DNA from: an uncultured Pelagibacteraceae bacterium
GTDB lineage: Bacteria; Pseudomonadota; Alphaproteobacteria; Pelagibacterales; Pelagibacteraceae
Direction: 5' to 3'
NCBI GenBank assembly: GCA_902552345.1
Contig: CACDGO010000006.1
Location: 1-61,168, forward strand
Length of the DNA stretch: 61,168 nucleotides
The position numbers and the translations under genes are program-made. Positions within the stretch are counted from its first letter, which is position 1; each line of letters begins with the position of its first letter. Below, one piece after another: positions 37,204-46,992 of the stretch. The notes below the pieces were generated by a model. The model was not told where the DNA came from. It saw only the letters and a list, made by a program, of their open reading frames with translations, and made no database searches.

Positions 37204-38579
37204 TTAAGAAAATAAAAAGATCCTAGACCTAGAAATGAGAGAAAGCCAATAACATCTGTAATAGTTGTCACAAAAACGCTTGATGCTAAAGCAGGATCAA
37301 TATTTAATTTTTTTAACGAAACTGGAACTAAAATTCCAAATAAACCTGCAACAATCATATTTAAGATCATTGAAATTCCTATTAATAGAGAAAGATTTAA
37401 TTCTTTAAACCAAAATTGAACTATTATTGCAGTGATTATAGCAAAAATAATACCATTTAAAATACCTATTAGAAATTCCTTTCCTACTACACGATTAAAA
37501 TTACTTTTTGATAATTCTTTTGTAGCTATAGCTCGTATTGTAACTGCTAACGTTTGCATGCCAGCATTCCCTCCCATTGATGCAACTATTGGCATTAAAA
37601 AAGCTAAAGCAACCATCTGCTCTATTGATGCTCCAAAGAAACTTATTACCCAAGTTGCGAGTAAAGCAGTAAACAAATTTAATAATAACCAATTAAATCT
37701 TCTTTTAGTTTTAAGCATTACACTATCAGTAATTTCCTCGTCACCTACCCCGGCTAAACGCAATGCATCTTCCTCAGCTTCTTCTTGAACAACTGTAACA
37801 ACATCATCTGCTGTAATCATTCCAACTAGTTTATTTTCTTTATTTACTACTCCTGCAGAAACTAAGTTGTAGTTTTCAAAAGTAAGACCAACTTCCTCTT
37901 TATCCATATTTACTGAAATCAAAACTGGCATTTCCCTCATAATAGAACTCATTTTTGAATCTCTTGATGTTCGTAATACTCTTGATGAAGGTACAGTTCC
38001 AATTGGTTTAAAGTCATTATCTACTATAAATATTTCTAAAAACTCCTCAGGAAGATCTTTATCTTCTCTAAGATAATCAATAGTTTGTCCTACTGTCCAG
38101 TTGCTAGGAATAGCTGTAAATTCCCTTTGCATAATTCTTGCTGCAGAGTCCTCTGGATAGCTTAAGCCCTCTTGAAGTAAAAACTTATCTTGCGGTGGAA
38201 GTTTTTCTAAAACTTTTTCTTTAATTTCTTTAGATAAATTTTCAAGAATTTTAATAGCATTGTCTGACTCTAAACGTTTGATTACTTTAATTAGAGAGTC
38301 AATCGAAAGTAACTGTAAAACCTCACTTTGAATAGACTCGTTTAATTCAATAAAAATTTCTGGATCAATATTGAATGACTCAATTTCGATTAGTTTTGTT
38401 CTTGTATCAGGACTTAAATTTTCAATTAAATTTGCAACATCTGCTTCATGTAAATCTTTAAGCGTTTGGTTAATAAATTCAATGTTTCTTCTCTCAATAT
38501 TTTGTGTGAAAGTATTAATAAATTCTTTATTAAAATCTAAATTGACTTTTTTTGCTTCTTTTGGATTTGGTAAAGTCAT
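37200..38579 (-). CDS. mgtE: Magnesium transporter MgtE
   Basis: Dimeric magnesium channel, 459 residues. N-terminal helical MgtE_N domain (LHEADVANLIENLSPDTRTKLIE), a CBS pair (about residues 140-265, with MITADDVVTVVQEEAEEDALRLAG linking to the pore), then five membrane segments with the conserved PIVASMGGNAGMQTLAVTIRAIA. Stand-alone gene, convergent with panC and divergent from lipB; AAGAGGT before the ATG is a good ribosome-binding site. Confidence 0.96.
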   Translation of the reverse strand: MTLPNPKEAKKVNLDFNKEFINTFTQNIERRNIEFINQTLKDLHEADVANLIENLSPDTRTKLIEIESFNIDPEIFIELNESIQSEVLQLLSIDSLIKVIKRLESDNAIKILENLSKEIKEKVLEKLPPQDKFLLQEGLSYPEDSAARIMQREFTAIPSNWTVGQTIDYLREDKDLPEEFLEIFIVDNDFKPIGTVPSSRVLRTSRDSKMSSIMREMPVLISVNMDKEEVGLTFENYNLVSAGVVNKENKLVGMITADDVVTVVQEEAEEDALRLAGVGDEEITDSVMLKTKRRFNWLLLNLFTALLATWVISFFGASIEQMVALAFLMPIVASMGGNAGMQTLAVTIRAIATKELSKSNFNRVVGKEFLIGILNGIIFAIITAIIVQFWFKELNLSLLIGISMILNMIVAGLFGILVPVSLKKLNIDPALASSVFVTTITDVIGFLSFLGLGSFYFLN

Positions 38580-38602
38580 AAATACCTCTTAAAGTTTTTC
38601 TG

Positions 38603-38615
38603 AGACTATTAGTCT
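38603..38615. repeat. 13-base perfect palindrome between mgtE and lipB
   Basis: AGACTA-T-TAGTCT lies in the 60-base divergent gap between mgtE (minus) and lipB (plus). Its position suggests an operator or part of a promoter, but no known factor's consensus is recognised. Stem is too short for a terminator, and neither gene ends here. Confidence 0.35.
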
Positions 38616-38639
38616 ATAAAATGATAAAATACAAATTAA

Positions 38640-39251
38640 ATGAGTATAGAAATCAAAATTAGTAAAAAACGTATACCCTATAAAAAGGCAATGCTTTACC
38701 TTAATAAAAGAGTCGAGGAAGTAAAAAATGGCAAAAATAAAGAATTATTATGGATTTTGGAACATCCAACTACTTATACAGCAGGGATCAGTTTTAATAA
38801 AAAAGAGATAATAGATAAAAAGATAAACGTAATAAAATCAAACAGAGGGGGTAAAATTACACTACACAACCCTGGACAAAAAATTGTTTATTTTGTTATC
38901 AATTTAAATAATAGAAAAAAAGACATAAGAAAACTAATAGATTTAGTAGAAAATAGTTTAATACAATTTTTAAATAATTACAAAATTATCGCTCAAAAGG
39001 ATAAGAAGAATATAGGTATTTGGGTAAATGATAAAAAAATTGCAGCGATTGGTATAAGAGTATCCAGATGGATTGCATATCACGGCTGTTCAATAAATAT
39101 TTCTAATAATTTAAATCAATACTTAAAGATTATACCATGCGGTTTAAATAATAGAAAAATAACTTCAATATTAAAAGAAAAAGAAATTAAAATTAAAGAT
39201 TATGAAAAGAGATTAGCTAATATATTTGTCAAAAATATTAATAGTTTTTAA
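38640..39251 (+). CDS. lipB: Octanoyl-[acyl-carrier-protein]:protein N-octanoyltransferase
   Basis: Moves octanoate from acyl carrier protein to lipoyl domains. 203 residues. Motifs: LWILEHPTTYTAG, NRGGKITLHNPGQ (substrate loop), KIAAIGIRVSRWIAYHGCSINI with the catalytic lysine, and IIPCGL with the catalytic cysteine. The 3' end overlaps the pseudouridine synthase gene on the other strand by 14 bases. Confidence 0.95.
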   Translation: MSIEIKISKKRIPYKKAMLYLNKRVEEVKNGKNKELLWILEHPTTYTAGISFNKKEIIDKKINVIKSNRGGKITLHNPGQKIVYFVINLNNRKKDIRKLIDLVENSLIQFLNNYKIIAQKDKKNIGIWVNDKKIAAIGIRVSRWIAYHGCSINISNNLNQYLKIIPCGLNNRKITSILKEKEIKIKDYEKRLANIFVKNINSF

Positions 39252-40146
39252 ATATTTTTTTTAAAAAATCTTCAAATGACTTGTCATATTTTGCTTTAAA
39301 ATTATATTTTACATTATTTATCATAAATTTAATTTTATAAGCGTGTAGCATAAGATTCTTTATTTTTACTCTTTTGCTCTCTTTTAGAAAGTACTTTTCA
39401 TCTCCAATTATAGGATTTCCTATATTTAATAATTGTTTTCTCAATTGGTGTTTTCTTCCTGTGATAGGATTTAATTCTATAAAAGAATAGGCTTGATTTG
39501 ACTTAATAACTTTAAAATTTGATATTGCTTTTTGAGTAATTTTTCTGTTATTTTCATAATAAACAAGATCATCTCTCATTGTTTTAATTGACGCGTCTAC
39601 TTTACCATGAACTATAGCTAAATAAGTTTTATGAATTTTTCTTATTCTAAATAATGAAGTAAAAAGTTGAGCGTATTTTCTATTTTTAGCAATTAATAAA
39701 ATTCCGGAAGTTTCTTTATCTATTCTATGAACTATATAAGGTTTTGAATTTTGAAAGTATTTTGTCTCTTTTAATATATCAATCATATTTTTAAATGATT
39801 TTGTTCCTGATTGAACTGGTATACCTGTAGGCTTATTGATTACTAAAAAATTTTCATTATCCTCTATGATATAATCATCATACTTACTAATTTCTTTTCT
39901 TTTTGGAAGGTATTTGATTTTTTTTTCATTATCTGTTGGTTTTAATTTTGAAATATCATAAATTTCGATCAAATCCCCTAATTGCAATCTATATGAAGAC
40001 TTTGTTTTTTTTTTATTAACTTTAATCTTATTCTGCCTTATGATTTTTTCTATAAGTGAGTGTGGTAAACTTAAAATTTTATTTTTAAACCATTTATCTA
40101 GACGTGAGTCATTATATTCATCGTCTACAATAAAAGATTTGGGCAT
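39238..40146 (-). CDS. rluC: 23S rRNA pseudouridine synthase, RluC type
   Basis: RluA-family pseudouridine synthase of 302 residues. N-terminal S4 RNA-binding domain (SRLDKWFKNKILSLPHSLIEKIIRQNKIKVN), then the catalytic aspartate in IVHRIDKETSGILLIAKN and the C-terminal HQLRKQLLNIGNPIIGD. The DKETSG plus KTYLAIVHG pattern fits RluC better than RluD, but the exact rRNA sites are inferred. Last gene of the ribosomal block, 10 bases after rplQ. Confidence 0.85.
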   Translation of the reverse strand: MPKSFIVDDEYNDSRLDKWFKNKILSLPHSLIEKIIRQNKIKVNKKKTKSSYRLQLGDLIEIYDISKLKPTDNEKKIKYLPKRKEISKYDDYIIEDNENFLVINKPTGIPVQSGTKSFKNMIDILKETKYFQNSKPYIVHRIDKETSGILLIAKNRKYAQLFTSLFRIRKIHKTYLAIVHGKVDASIKTMRDDLVYYENNRKITQKAISNFKVIKSNQAYSFIELNPITGRKHQLRKQLLNIGNPIIGDEKYFLKESKRVKIKNLMLHAYKIKFMINNVKYNFKAKYDKSFEDFLKKIFKNY

Positions 40147-40156
40147 GAAGCTTAAA

Positions 40157-40606
40157 TTATTTGCTTGCTACTTTTGGCTCAATTTGAGTTTCTTTTTTTT
40201 TATCTTTAATATCTATTTTTTTTGGTTTATCAACTTTCCTGGCCTCTGTGTTTCTATCTACTAGTTCGATAACTGCCATGGGAGCATCATCGCCGCTTCT
40301 AAATCCGGCTTTCAAAACTCTTGTATATCCTCCTTTTCTCGAACTATATCTCTTAGAAAGTTCTCCAAACACTTTTGTTACAGATGATTTATTTTGCAAT
40401 TTTGAAAATAATCTTTTTTTATTACTCAAATCGTTTTTCTTTCCGATTGTTATTACTTTATCGATTTGTGGCTTAAGTTCCTTAGCTTTAGGCAAGGTTG
40501 TTATGATTTGCTCATACTTAATTAAGGAATTAAGCATATTTTTGAACAAAGCTTTTCTGTGTTCGCTTGTTTTATTAAGCTTTCTATAACCTATGCCGTG
40601 TCTCAT
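40157..40606 (-). CDS. rplQ: 50S ribosomal protein L17
   Basis: Large-subunit protein near the exit tunnel. Starts [21 protein letters not shown], with the TLPKAKELKP and GGYTRVLKAGFRSGDDAPMAVIELV segments. 149 residues; about 20-25 more than the minimal family because of a Lys-rich C-terminal tail (KPKKIDIKDKKKE). Shares one base with rpoA, the standard alpha-operon order. Confidence 0.97.
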   Translation of the reverse strand: MRHGIGYRKLNKTSEHRKALFKNMLNSLIKYEQIITTLPKAKELKPQIDKVITIGKKNDLSNKKRLFSKLQNKSSVTKVFGELSKRYSSRKGGYTRVLKAGFRSGDDAPMAVIELVDRNTEARKVDKPKKIDIKDKKKETQIEPKVASK

Positions 40607-41640
40607 TAGTAATTATTTTCCTCCAGTTTTTTTGAAAGTTCGGCAATATTATCTGGTGGCCAATTAGGTATTTCCATCCCTAAATACAATGACATTGTAT
40701 TTAAAACTTCTTTAATCTCATTTAGAGATTTTCTTCCAAAATTAGGTGTTCTTAACATTTCAGGCTCAGTTTTTTGAACTAAATCTCCGATATAAATTAT
40801 ATTATCATTTTTTAAACAATTCATAGACCTTACTGATAACTCCAACTCTTCGACTCTCTTTAATAGATTTCTATTAAATTCAGGTTCAGATGATTTAACT
40901 TCTTTCACTACTTCTTGTGGATCTTCGAAATTGACAAACATTGACAATTGATCCTGGAAAATTCTCGCAGAATATGCAATTGCATCTTCTGCGTCGACAG
41001 TGCCATTAGTTTCTACTGTCATTACTAATTTGTCATAATCTAGTGCACTTCCAGCTCTAGTATTTTCTACTGAAAAAGAAACTTTTTTAACTGGGCTAAA
41101 GAGAGAGTCAATTGATATAAGACCTAATGGACTGTCTTCAGATTTATTTTTTTGAGCTTGAACATAACCTTTACCAGTATTAACCATTAATTCCATGTGA
41201 AAATTTGTTTTTTCATCTAAATTGCAAATTGTTTGCTCTGGATTGAGTATCTCAACTTCAGGTACTAGGGTAATATCTTTAGCTTTAACTTCTTTAGGTC
41301 CTTTGATGTCTAAAATAATTTTTTTTGGACTGGATGAAGAGGACTTAATGGCCAAATTTTTGACGTTTAAAACAATATCGGTTACATCCTCTCTTACACC
41401 TTTGATAGATGAAAATTCATGAAGTACTCCATCTATTTGTATAGCTGTAACTGCAGCTCCTTGAATTGATGAAAGCAATATTCTTCTCAAAGAATTTCCT
41501 ATTGTCTGCCCAAACCCTTTCTCTAATGGTTCAGCAACTACTTTTGCTACTGTTCTATCATCATTACTTGTTATATCTAATTTACTTGGTTTAATTAGTG
41601 CTTTCCAATTTTTATCAATTATGTTTGATGTTGCTTGCAT
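40606..41640 (-). CDS. rpoA: RNA polymerase alpha subunit
   Basis: Assembly and regulatory subunit of RNA polymerase, 344 residues. N-terminal dimerisation domain with [30 protein letters not shown] (the dimerisation core is [11 protein letters not shown]). C-terminal DNA/activator-binding domain has [16 protein letters not shown] and [13 protein letters not shown]. Begins at the base after the rpsK stop. Confidence 0.98.
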   Translation of the reverse strand: MQATSNIIDKNWKALIKPSKLDITSNDDRTVAKVVAEPLEKGFGQTIGNSLRRILLSSIQGAAVTAIQIDGVLHEFSSIKGVREDVTDIVLNVKNLAIKSSSSSPKKIILDIKGPKEVKAKDITLVPEVEILNPEQTICNLDEKTNFHMELMVNTGKGYVQAQKNKSEDSPLGLISIDSLFSPVKKVSFSVENTRAGSALDYDKLVMTVETNGTVDAEDAIAYSARIFQDQLSMFVNFEDPQEVVKEVKSSEPEFNRNLLKRVEELELSVRSMNCLKNDNIIYIGDLVQKTEPEMLRTPNFGRKSLNEIKEVLNTMSLYLGMEIPNWPPDNIAELSKKLEENNY

Positions 41641-42087
41641 TTATACTCTCCTTCTTTTTGGCGGTCTTGCTCCGTTATGTGGCATCGGCGTTGTATCTCT
41701 TATTGATGTAATCTTAAATCCTTTTGACTGAAGAGATCTTAAAGCTGTTTCACGACCGGAACCTGGCCCTTTTACTTGAACAGTTAAAGTTCTTAATCCT
41801 TGTTCATATGCTTTTGAACCAGCGTCATCTGCAGCAATCTGAGCTGCATATGGGGTCGATTTTCTTGAACCTTTAAAACCTTTTGCTCCAGCTGAAGACC
41901 AAGATATGACATTTCCATTTTCATCAGCAATAGAAATAATTGTATTATTAAAAGTTGAAAAAACATATGCTATTCCCGAAGTTATATTCTTTTTAATTTT
42001 TTTCTTTTTTTTAAATGAACTTACTTTTTTAATGTCAGTTGTCTGTGATTCTTTTTTTTTTTCGACTTTTTCGATTTTTTTGTTCAT
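41641..42087 (-). CDS. rpsK: 30S ribosomal protein S11
   Basis: Small-subunit platform protein. Core motifs: [34 protein letters not shown] and [16 protein letters not shown] at the end. 148 residues against about 129 usual; the excess is an N-terminal Lys-rich extension (about residues 1-25, with [10 protein letters not shown]). No better internal start is seen, since the first core residues are preceded only by AAA/AAT-rich codons. Confidence 0.97.
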   Translation of the reverse strand: MNKKIEKVEKKKESQTTDIKKVSSFKKKKKIKKNITSGIAYVFSTFNNTIISIADENGNVISWSSAGAKGFKGSRKSTPYAAQIAADDAGSKAYEQGLRTLTVQVKGPGSGRETALRSLQSKGFKITSIRDTTPMPHNGARPPKRRRV

Positions 42088-42088
42088 A

Positions 42089-42472
42089 TTATTTTTTTAA
42101 TGGTGTTAGTTTTTTTCCAGCAATAGCTATAGCTTTTCCTTTTCTAGTTCTTGCGTTACATTGTGTTCTCTGACCTCTAACTGGTAATTTTTTTTTATGA
42201 CGAGAGCCCCTATAACAAGCTAAGTCAACCAGTCGCTTAATATTTACTGAGACTTCTCTTCTTAAATCTCCTTCGACTTTATGATTTGTATCTATAAATT
42301 CTCTTATTTTTAAAACTTCTTCCTCTGATAATTGATTGACTCTTTTCGATGAAGGTATATTTAGCTTTTGGCAAATTTGCTTAGAAGAATATAGTCCTAT
42401 ACCATGAATATATGTTAAAGCTATACTAACAACTTTATTTTGTGGAATGTTTATTCCTGCGATACGAGCCAT
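42089..42472 (-). CDS. rpsM: 30S ribosomal protein S13
   Basis: Head protein contacting the P-site tRNA and L5. Starts [26 protein letters not shown] and has [26 protein letters not shown] near the end. 127 residues. First gene of the alpha operon with a good promoter just upstream (42500-42527). rpmJ, often found before rpsM, is absent. Confidence 0.98.
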   Translation of the reverse strand: MARIAGINIPQNKVVSIALTYIHGIGLYSSKQICQKLNIPSSKRVNQLSEEEVLKIREFIDTNHKVEGDLRREVSVNIKRLVDLACYRGSRHKKKLPVRGQRTQCNARTRKGKAIAIAGKKLTPLKK

Positions 42473-42499
42473 ATTTTAATGAATTCAGTTTACTGCGTA

Positions 42500-42527
42500 T
42501 TTATATTGTGAAATCATTTAAAGTCAA
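42500..42527 (-). promoter_or_regulatory. Promoter for rpsM-rpsK-rpoA-rplQ
   Basis: On the minus strand TTGACT (42527-42522), 16 bases, TATAAA (42505-42500): five of six matches at both sigma-70 elements. The -35 overlaps the adk stop codon. It lies in the only gap longer than 10 bases in the whole rpsL-to-rplQ block. Expected initiation near 42493, giving a leader of about 20 bases without a clear Shine-Dalgarno sequence. Confidence 0.7.
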
Positions 42528-43096
42528 CCCTTGATACCATCAATTAAGCCGCTAATTTCAATATTAATTTCTGATATTCCAGCCTCACCATTTACAACTT
42601 TGACTAAATTAGACCGACTATAATAATTTAGGACGAGTTCAGATGAAATTTCGTAAGTCTTATATCTTTTAATAGCAGTTTCCTTATTATCATCAGCTCT
42701 TTTTTCTATAGTTTGCCTCTCTAAGATTCTTTTTAACACAGTTTCTAAACTCACCGAGAGTTTAAGCACTACGTCGATTTTTTGATTATATTTTTCTAAA
42801 AGAGAGTCTAAATTTTTTGCTTGCGCTAAATTCCTTGGGTATCCGTCAAAAATTATCTTATTTTCAAAATTTTTGTCTGAAATAGTTTTTTCGATTAGAT
42901 CGCTAACAATTTGATCTGACACTAATTCACCCTTATTCATAATTGATGAAATTTTCAAGCCTAATGAGGTTTTATTTTTAATTTCATTTCTTAATAGATC
43001 ACCTGTAGAAAGTTGATATAACTTGTATTTGTCAACAATAAATTTTGATTGGGTTCCTTTTCCAGCACCTGGAGGTCCGAAAATGATGATATTCAT
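42524..43096 (-). CDS. adk: Adenylate kinase
   Basis: Interconverts ATP + AMP and 2 ADP. 190 residues, the short-lid type: P-loop IIFGPPGAGKGTQSK, AMP site LSTGDLLRNEI, IIFDGYPRNLAQA and a brief lid (ERQTIEKRADDNKETAIKR) without zinc cysteines. Between secY (7 bases) and rpsM (51 bases), the common spc/alpha-operon position. Confidence 0.97.
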   Translation of the reverse strand: MNIIIFGPPGAGKGTQSKFIVDKYKLYQLSTGDLLRNEIKNKTSLGLKISSIMNKGELVSDQIVSDLIEKTISDKNFENKIIFDGYPRNLAQAKNLDSLLEKYNQKIDVVLKLSVSLETVLKRILERQTIEKRADDNKETAIKRYKTYEISSELVLNYYSRSNLVKVVNGEAGISEINIEISGLIDGIKG

Positions 43097-43103
43097 CTAT
43101 TTT

Positions 43104-44408
43104 TTATTTTCCAAATTTTGTTTTTTTGATTAGTGACTCATACTGAGAACTCATTAACCTTGTTTGCACTTGTGTAACAGTATCCATAGCAACTACTACA
43201 ACAATTAAAATTGATGTTCCGCCTAAATAAAAAGGAATTGGGTATTTAGCGATAAGAAACTCTGGCATTAAACATACAAAAGTTAAGTAAAGTGCTCCAA
43301 CAGTTGTTAATCTTTTTAATATCGTGTCAATATATTCAGCTGTTCTCTCACCTGGTCTAATTCCAGGTATGTAGCCTCCATATTTTCTTAGATTTTCTGC
43401 AGTTTCTTTTGGATTAAAAACAATTGATGTATAGAAAAAAGCAAAAAATATTATTCCTGATGCATAAAGCAACATGTAAAGTGGTTGACCTTGAGTAAAC
43501 ATAGACGAAATTTTTAAAAAAGTATCAGACTCAGCAAATCCAAAATTAGAAATTGTTATTGGTAACAATAATAATGCTGAAGCAAATATAGCTGGTATCA
43601 CTCCCGCAGTATTTATTTTTAATGGTAAATGAGAAGACTCCCCTCCATACATTTTATTTCCAACCTGTCTTTTTGGATAATTAATTAATATTTTTCTCAT
43701 TGCTCTTTCAAAAAATACAATAAACAATACAGTGAAGATTACTAAAATAAAGATACCTACTATCATTAAAGCAGATAATGCACCTGTCCTTCCTAGTTCA
43801 AATGTAGAAGCTAAAGCTCGTGGTATTTCAGCTACAATTCCCGAAAAAATTATCAAGGAAATTCCATTTCCAACACCTCTTAAAGTGATCTGTTCACCTA
43901 ACCACATTAAAAAAGTAGTTCCAGCCACTAAAGAAATTGTTGTTATAAGCCTAAAAGCTATACCAGGTTCAATAACTAAATTTCCGGCATTTTCTAAACC
44001 AACTGCTACTCCATATCCCTGAAGAAAAGCAATTAATACAGTTCCATATCTTGTAATTTGAGTAATTTTTTTTCTTCCAATTTCACCTTGTTCCTTCAAA
44101 TTTTTAAAATAATCTGATACGCCAGTGAGCAATTGAACAATAATTGCAGAAGAAATATAAGGCATAATACCTAATGCAAAAATGGCCATCCTTGTCACTG
44201 CTCCACCAGAGAACATATTAAACATACCTAGAAGGCCTTGTTGACTAGTAGACATAATTTGTTTTAAGGCTGTTGGATCAATTCCAGAAAGAGGTACGTA
44301 AGTACCTAATCTATAGATTGAAAGTATCAAAATAGTAAATAAAATTCTGTTTTTTAAGTCTTTAGCTTGACTAAAAGCACCAGCAGTATTTAAAGTTTCG
44401 CTAGACAT
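43104..44408 (-). CDS. secY: Protein translocase subunit SecY
   Basis: Ten-segment pore of the Sec translocon, 434 residues. Signature motifs: [24 protein letters not shown] ([12 protein letters not shown]) and [23 protein letters not shown], then [33 protein letters not shown] in the sixth cytoplasmic loop ([10 protein letters not shown]). Five bases after rplO. Confidence 0.98.
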   Translation of the reverse strand: [434 protein letters not shown]

Positions 44409-44413
44409 GAAGA

Positions 44414-44860
44414 TTATTTCTTAATTAAGCTTAGTTTACCACCAGCTTTTTCAATTTTAGCTAGAGCCTGTTTTGAAGCAAAATGTGCAGTAATTTCTAA
44501 GTTCTTTTTTAATTCACCCGATCCTAAAATTTTAAGTTTAGAAAATTTTTTACCAACTAATTTTTTTTCTTTAAGTATCTTTAAATCTAATATGTTCGTT
44601 ATATTTTTTTTATCTACAATATTTTGAATTTTAGATAAGTTTAAAATAGCAATATTATTTCTATTTATGGTTTTAAATCCTCTTTTGGGTAGCCTTCTAT
44701 ATAATGGCATTTGACCACCCTCAAAACTTTTAATTGAAACACCTGATCTGGATTTTTGACCTTTGTGACCTCTTGATGAAGTTTTACCTTTTCCAGATCC
44801 TATTCCCCTTCCAACTCTGATTTTTTTTTTATTATTTTTCACTAAATTATTTAGAAACAT
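44414..44860 (-). CDS. rplO: 50S ribosomal protein L15
   Basis: Late-assembly large-subunit protein. N-terminal Gly-rich basic segment [26 protein letters not shown], then [17 protein letters not shown]. 148 residues. It overlaps rpsE by 14 bases, so rpmD (L30), which normally lies between them, is absent. Confidence 0.97.
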   Translation of the reverse strand: MFLNNLVKNNKKKIRVGRGIGSGKGKTSSRGHKGQKSRSGVSIKSFEGGQMPLYRRLPKRGFKTINRNNIAILNLSKIQNIVDKKNITNILDLKILKEKKLVGKKFSKLKILGSGELKKNLEITAHFASKQALAKIEKAGGKLSLIKK

Positions 44861-45377
44861 TTTTTCCCTCTCTTTTAAGTACTATTTCAGAAATTTTTTT
44901 ACCTCTAATTGTAGATAAAATTTTTGGAGAGTTCTGTGATTTTAATCCGTTAACACAAGCTTTAAGAACGTTATGAGGATTAGCTGATCCAAGCGATTTC
45001 GCTACTACATCTTGAATGCCCAAAACTTCACATACAGATCTGATTGCACCTCCAGCAATTATTCCAGTTCCAGCTGGAGCAGATCTTAAAAAAACTTTAC
45101 CAGATCCGTTTTTTCCTTTAACATCATGATGTAGCGTTCTGCCGTCTTTTAAAGGAATCTTAATTAGATTTCTTTTTGCATTATCGGTAGCTTTTTTAAT
45201 AGCATCTGGAACTTGTTTAGATTTTCCTTGTCCTATTCCTATTGATCCTTTTTGATTACCAACAACTACTAGAGCAGCAAATCCAAATCTTCTTCCTCCT
45301 TTAACAACTTTAGTTATTCTATTGATTGCTACAAGTTTTTCTTTTATATCAGATTCTATCTTTTTATTTTCTGGCAT
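44847..45377 (-). CDS. rpsE: 30S ribosomal protein S5
   Basis: Decoding-accuracy protein. 176 residues with [57 protein letters not shown] and [10 protein letters not shown]. One base after rplR. Confidence 0.98.
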   Translation of the reverse strand: MPENKKIESDIKEKLVAINRITKVVKGGRRFGFAALVVVGNQKGSIGIGQGKSKQVPDAIKKATDNAKRNLIKIPLKDGRTLHHDVKGKNGSGKVFLRSAPAGTGIIAGGAIRSVCEVLGIQDVVAKSLGSANPHNVLKACVNGLKSQNSPKILSTIRGKKISEIVLKREGKNVSK

Positions 45378-45378
45378 A

Positions 45379-45732
45379 TCAAAACTTTAATCCATTTTTT
45401 CTTAATGTCTCAGCGAATATTTTGAGTCTACCGTGATATCTATATTCTCCTCTATCAAAATAAACCTCAACGATATTTTTATCCTTAGCCCTTTTTGCTA
45501 GAATCTCACCTACTAAAGTTGACTTATCAATTTTTTTAACTTTTTTTAACTTAATATCTTTTTCTACTGATGAGGCTGAAACTAATGTTTTTCGTTGTTT
45601 ATCATCAATAATTTGAGCAGAAAGATTTTTTAATGATTTTGAAACCGAAACTCTAAGTCTATTTACATTTACTTTTTTAAGTTTATTTCTATTTCTTATT
45701 TTTCTTTTAATTTTATTATTCATTTTTCTCAT
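45379..45732 (-). CDS. rplR: 50S ribosomal protein L18
   Basis: 5S rRNA-binding protein, 117 residues: [62 protein letters not shown]. The start shares its A with the rplF stop (TAATG); a second ATG three codons later is possible. Confidence 0.96.
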   Translation of the reverse strand: MRKMNNKIKRKIRNRNKLKKVNVNRLRVSVSKSLKNLSAQIIDDKQRKTLVSASSVEKDIKLKKVKKIDKSTLVGEILAKRAKDKNIVEVYFDRGEYRYHGRLKIFAETLRKNGLKF

Positions 45733-46274
45733 TATTTTTTCTTTCCTTCTTTTCTCAAAATATATTGGCCTCTTTCTTTAATTCCTTTTGCCTTATATGG
45801 TTCAACTGGTTTTAAATCTTTAATGTTTGATGCTATTTTTGAAACTAGTTCTTTATCAACACCACTTATCTTAATTACAGTTTGTTTTTCCACAGCAATT
45901 TTGATTTCTTTAGGAATTTTAAAGTTTACATCATGACTAAATCCAATTTGTAAATTTAGTATTTCTCCCTTCAAATTTGCTCTAAACCCAACACCACTTA
46001 ACTCTAAAATTTTTTCATGTCCTTTTGAGACACCAGTAATTGCATTGTTGACTAAACTTCTATAAGTACCCCACAATATTGATGTTCTTTTGTCCACTTT
46101 TTTATCTAGTGGTTCGATTTTAAATTCACTTTCATTTAGTTTTGAGGAAAAAATTTTATCATTAATAGTAAGTTTTTTAGTTCCTTTGGGGCCAGATATG
46201 GTTAAATTTGCTCCTTCAATTTTAATTGAAGAGTCCTTAGGTACAATTATATTTTTCTTTCCAATTTTTGACAT
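45732..46274 (-). CDS. rplF: 50S ribosomal protein L6
   Basis: Two-domain protein near the factor-binding site. 180 residues; starts [16 protein letters not shown], with [10 protein letters not shown] and a C-terminal [39 protein letters not shown]-type signature ([11 protein letters not shown]). Single-base overlaps with rpsH and rplR. Confidence 0.98.
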   Translation of the reverse strand: MSKIGKKNIIVPKDSSIKIEGANLTISGPKGTKKLTINDKIFSSKLNESEFKIEPLDKKVDKRTSILWGTYRSLVNNAITGVSKGHEKILELSGVGFRANLKGEILNLQIGFSHDVNFKIPKEIKIAVEKQTVIKISGVDKELVSKIASNIKDLKPVEPYKAKGIKERGQYILRKEGKKK

Positions 46275-46672
46275 TAAAATACCCTACAAATTATTTCACC
46301 ACCAATGTTATTTTTTCTTGCCTCTGCGTCGCTCATTACACCTTTTGGTGTCGAAAGTATAGATAAGCCTAGTCCATTCATTACTTTTGGAATACTTGCA
46401 GCTCTAGAATAAACTCTTCTCCCTGGTTTTGAAATTCTTTTTATTTCTTTAATTACTGGTTGGCCATCAAAATACTTAAGAGAAATTTTTAAACTTATCT
46501 TATTATTTTCGCTTTTTTCTATAAAAAAGTCTCTTATGTACCCCTCATTCTTGAGAATTTCTAAAATATTTTTTCTGAAATTTGATGAAGGAATGATGAT
46601 TGAGCTTAGTGATCTAAGTTGACCGTTTCTTATTCTAGAAAACATATCACCAATTGGATCTGTAAATGTCAT
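46274..46672 (-). CDS. rpsH: 30S ribosomal protein S8
   Basis: Central-domain 16S rRNA binder. 132 residues: DPIGDMFSRIRNGQLR at the N-terminus, SKPGRRVYSRAASIPKVMNGLGLSILSTPKGVMSDAEARK at the end (SILSTPKGVMSD is diagnostic). Confidence 0.98.
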   Translation of the reverse strand: MTFTDPIGDMFSRIRNGQLRSLSSIIIPSSNFRKNILEILKNEGYIRDFFIEKSENNKISLKISLKYFDGQPVIKEIKRISKPGRRVYSRAASIPKVMNGLGLSILSTPKGVMSDAEARKNNIGGEIICRVF

Positions 46673-46679
46673 AATTCTC

Positions 46680-46985
46680 CTACCAGCTTGATTTTGTTAT
46701 TCCTGGAATTTTTCCTGCAGAAGCCATATCTCTTAAGGCAATTCTAGAAATTTTAAGTTTACGATATACGCCGTGTGGTCTACCTGAGACTTCACAACGA
46801 TTTCTTATTCTTATTTTTGACGAATTTTTTGGTAATTTATTCAATTTAAGTTGAGCTGCGAATCTTTCAGACAATTCAAGTTTTTTATTATTAATTATCT
46901 TTTTTAATTCGGCTCTCTTTTTTGCATATTTCTTTACAAGTTTTATTCTTTTCAAATTTTTCTGTATTGCGCTAGTTTTTGCCAT
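46680..46985 (-). CDS. rpsN: 30S ribosomal protein S14
   Basis: 101 residues, the long zinc-free form: the sequence near the end is [35 protein letters not shown] with a single cysteine rather than a CxxC pair (diagnostic core [14 protein letters not shown]). Seven bases after rplE. Confidence 0.98.
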   Translation of the reverse strand: MAKTSAIQKNLKRIKLVKKYAKKRAELKKIINNKKLELSERFAAQLKLNKLPKNSSKIRIRNRCEVSGRPHGVYRKLKISRIALRDMASAGKIPGITKSSW

Positions 46986-46992
46986 AATATCC

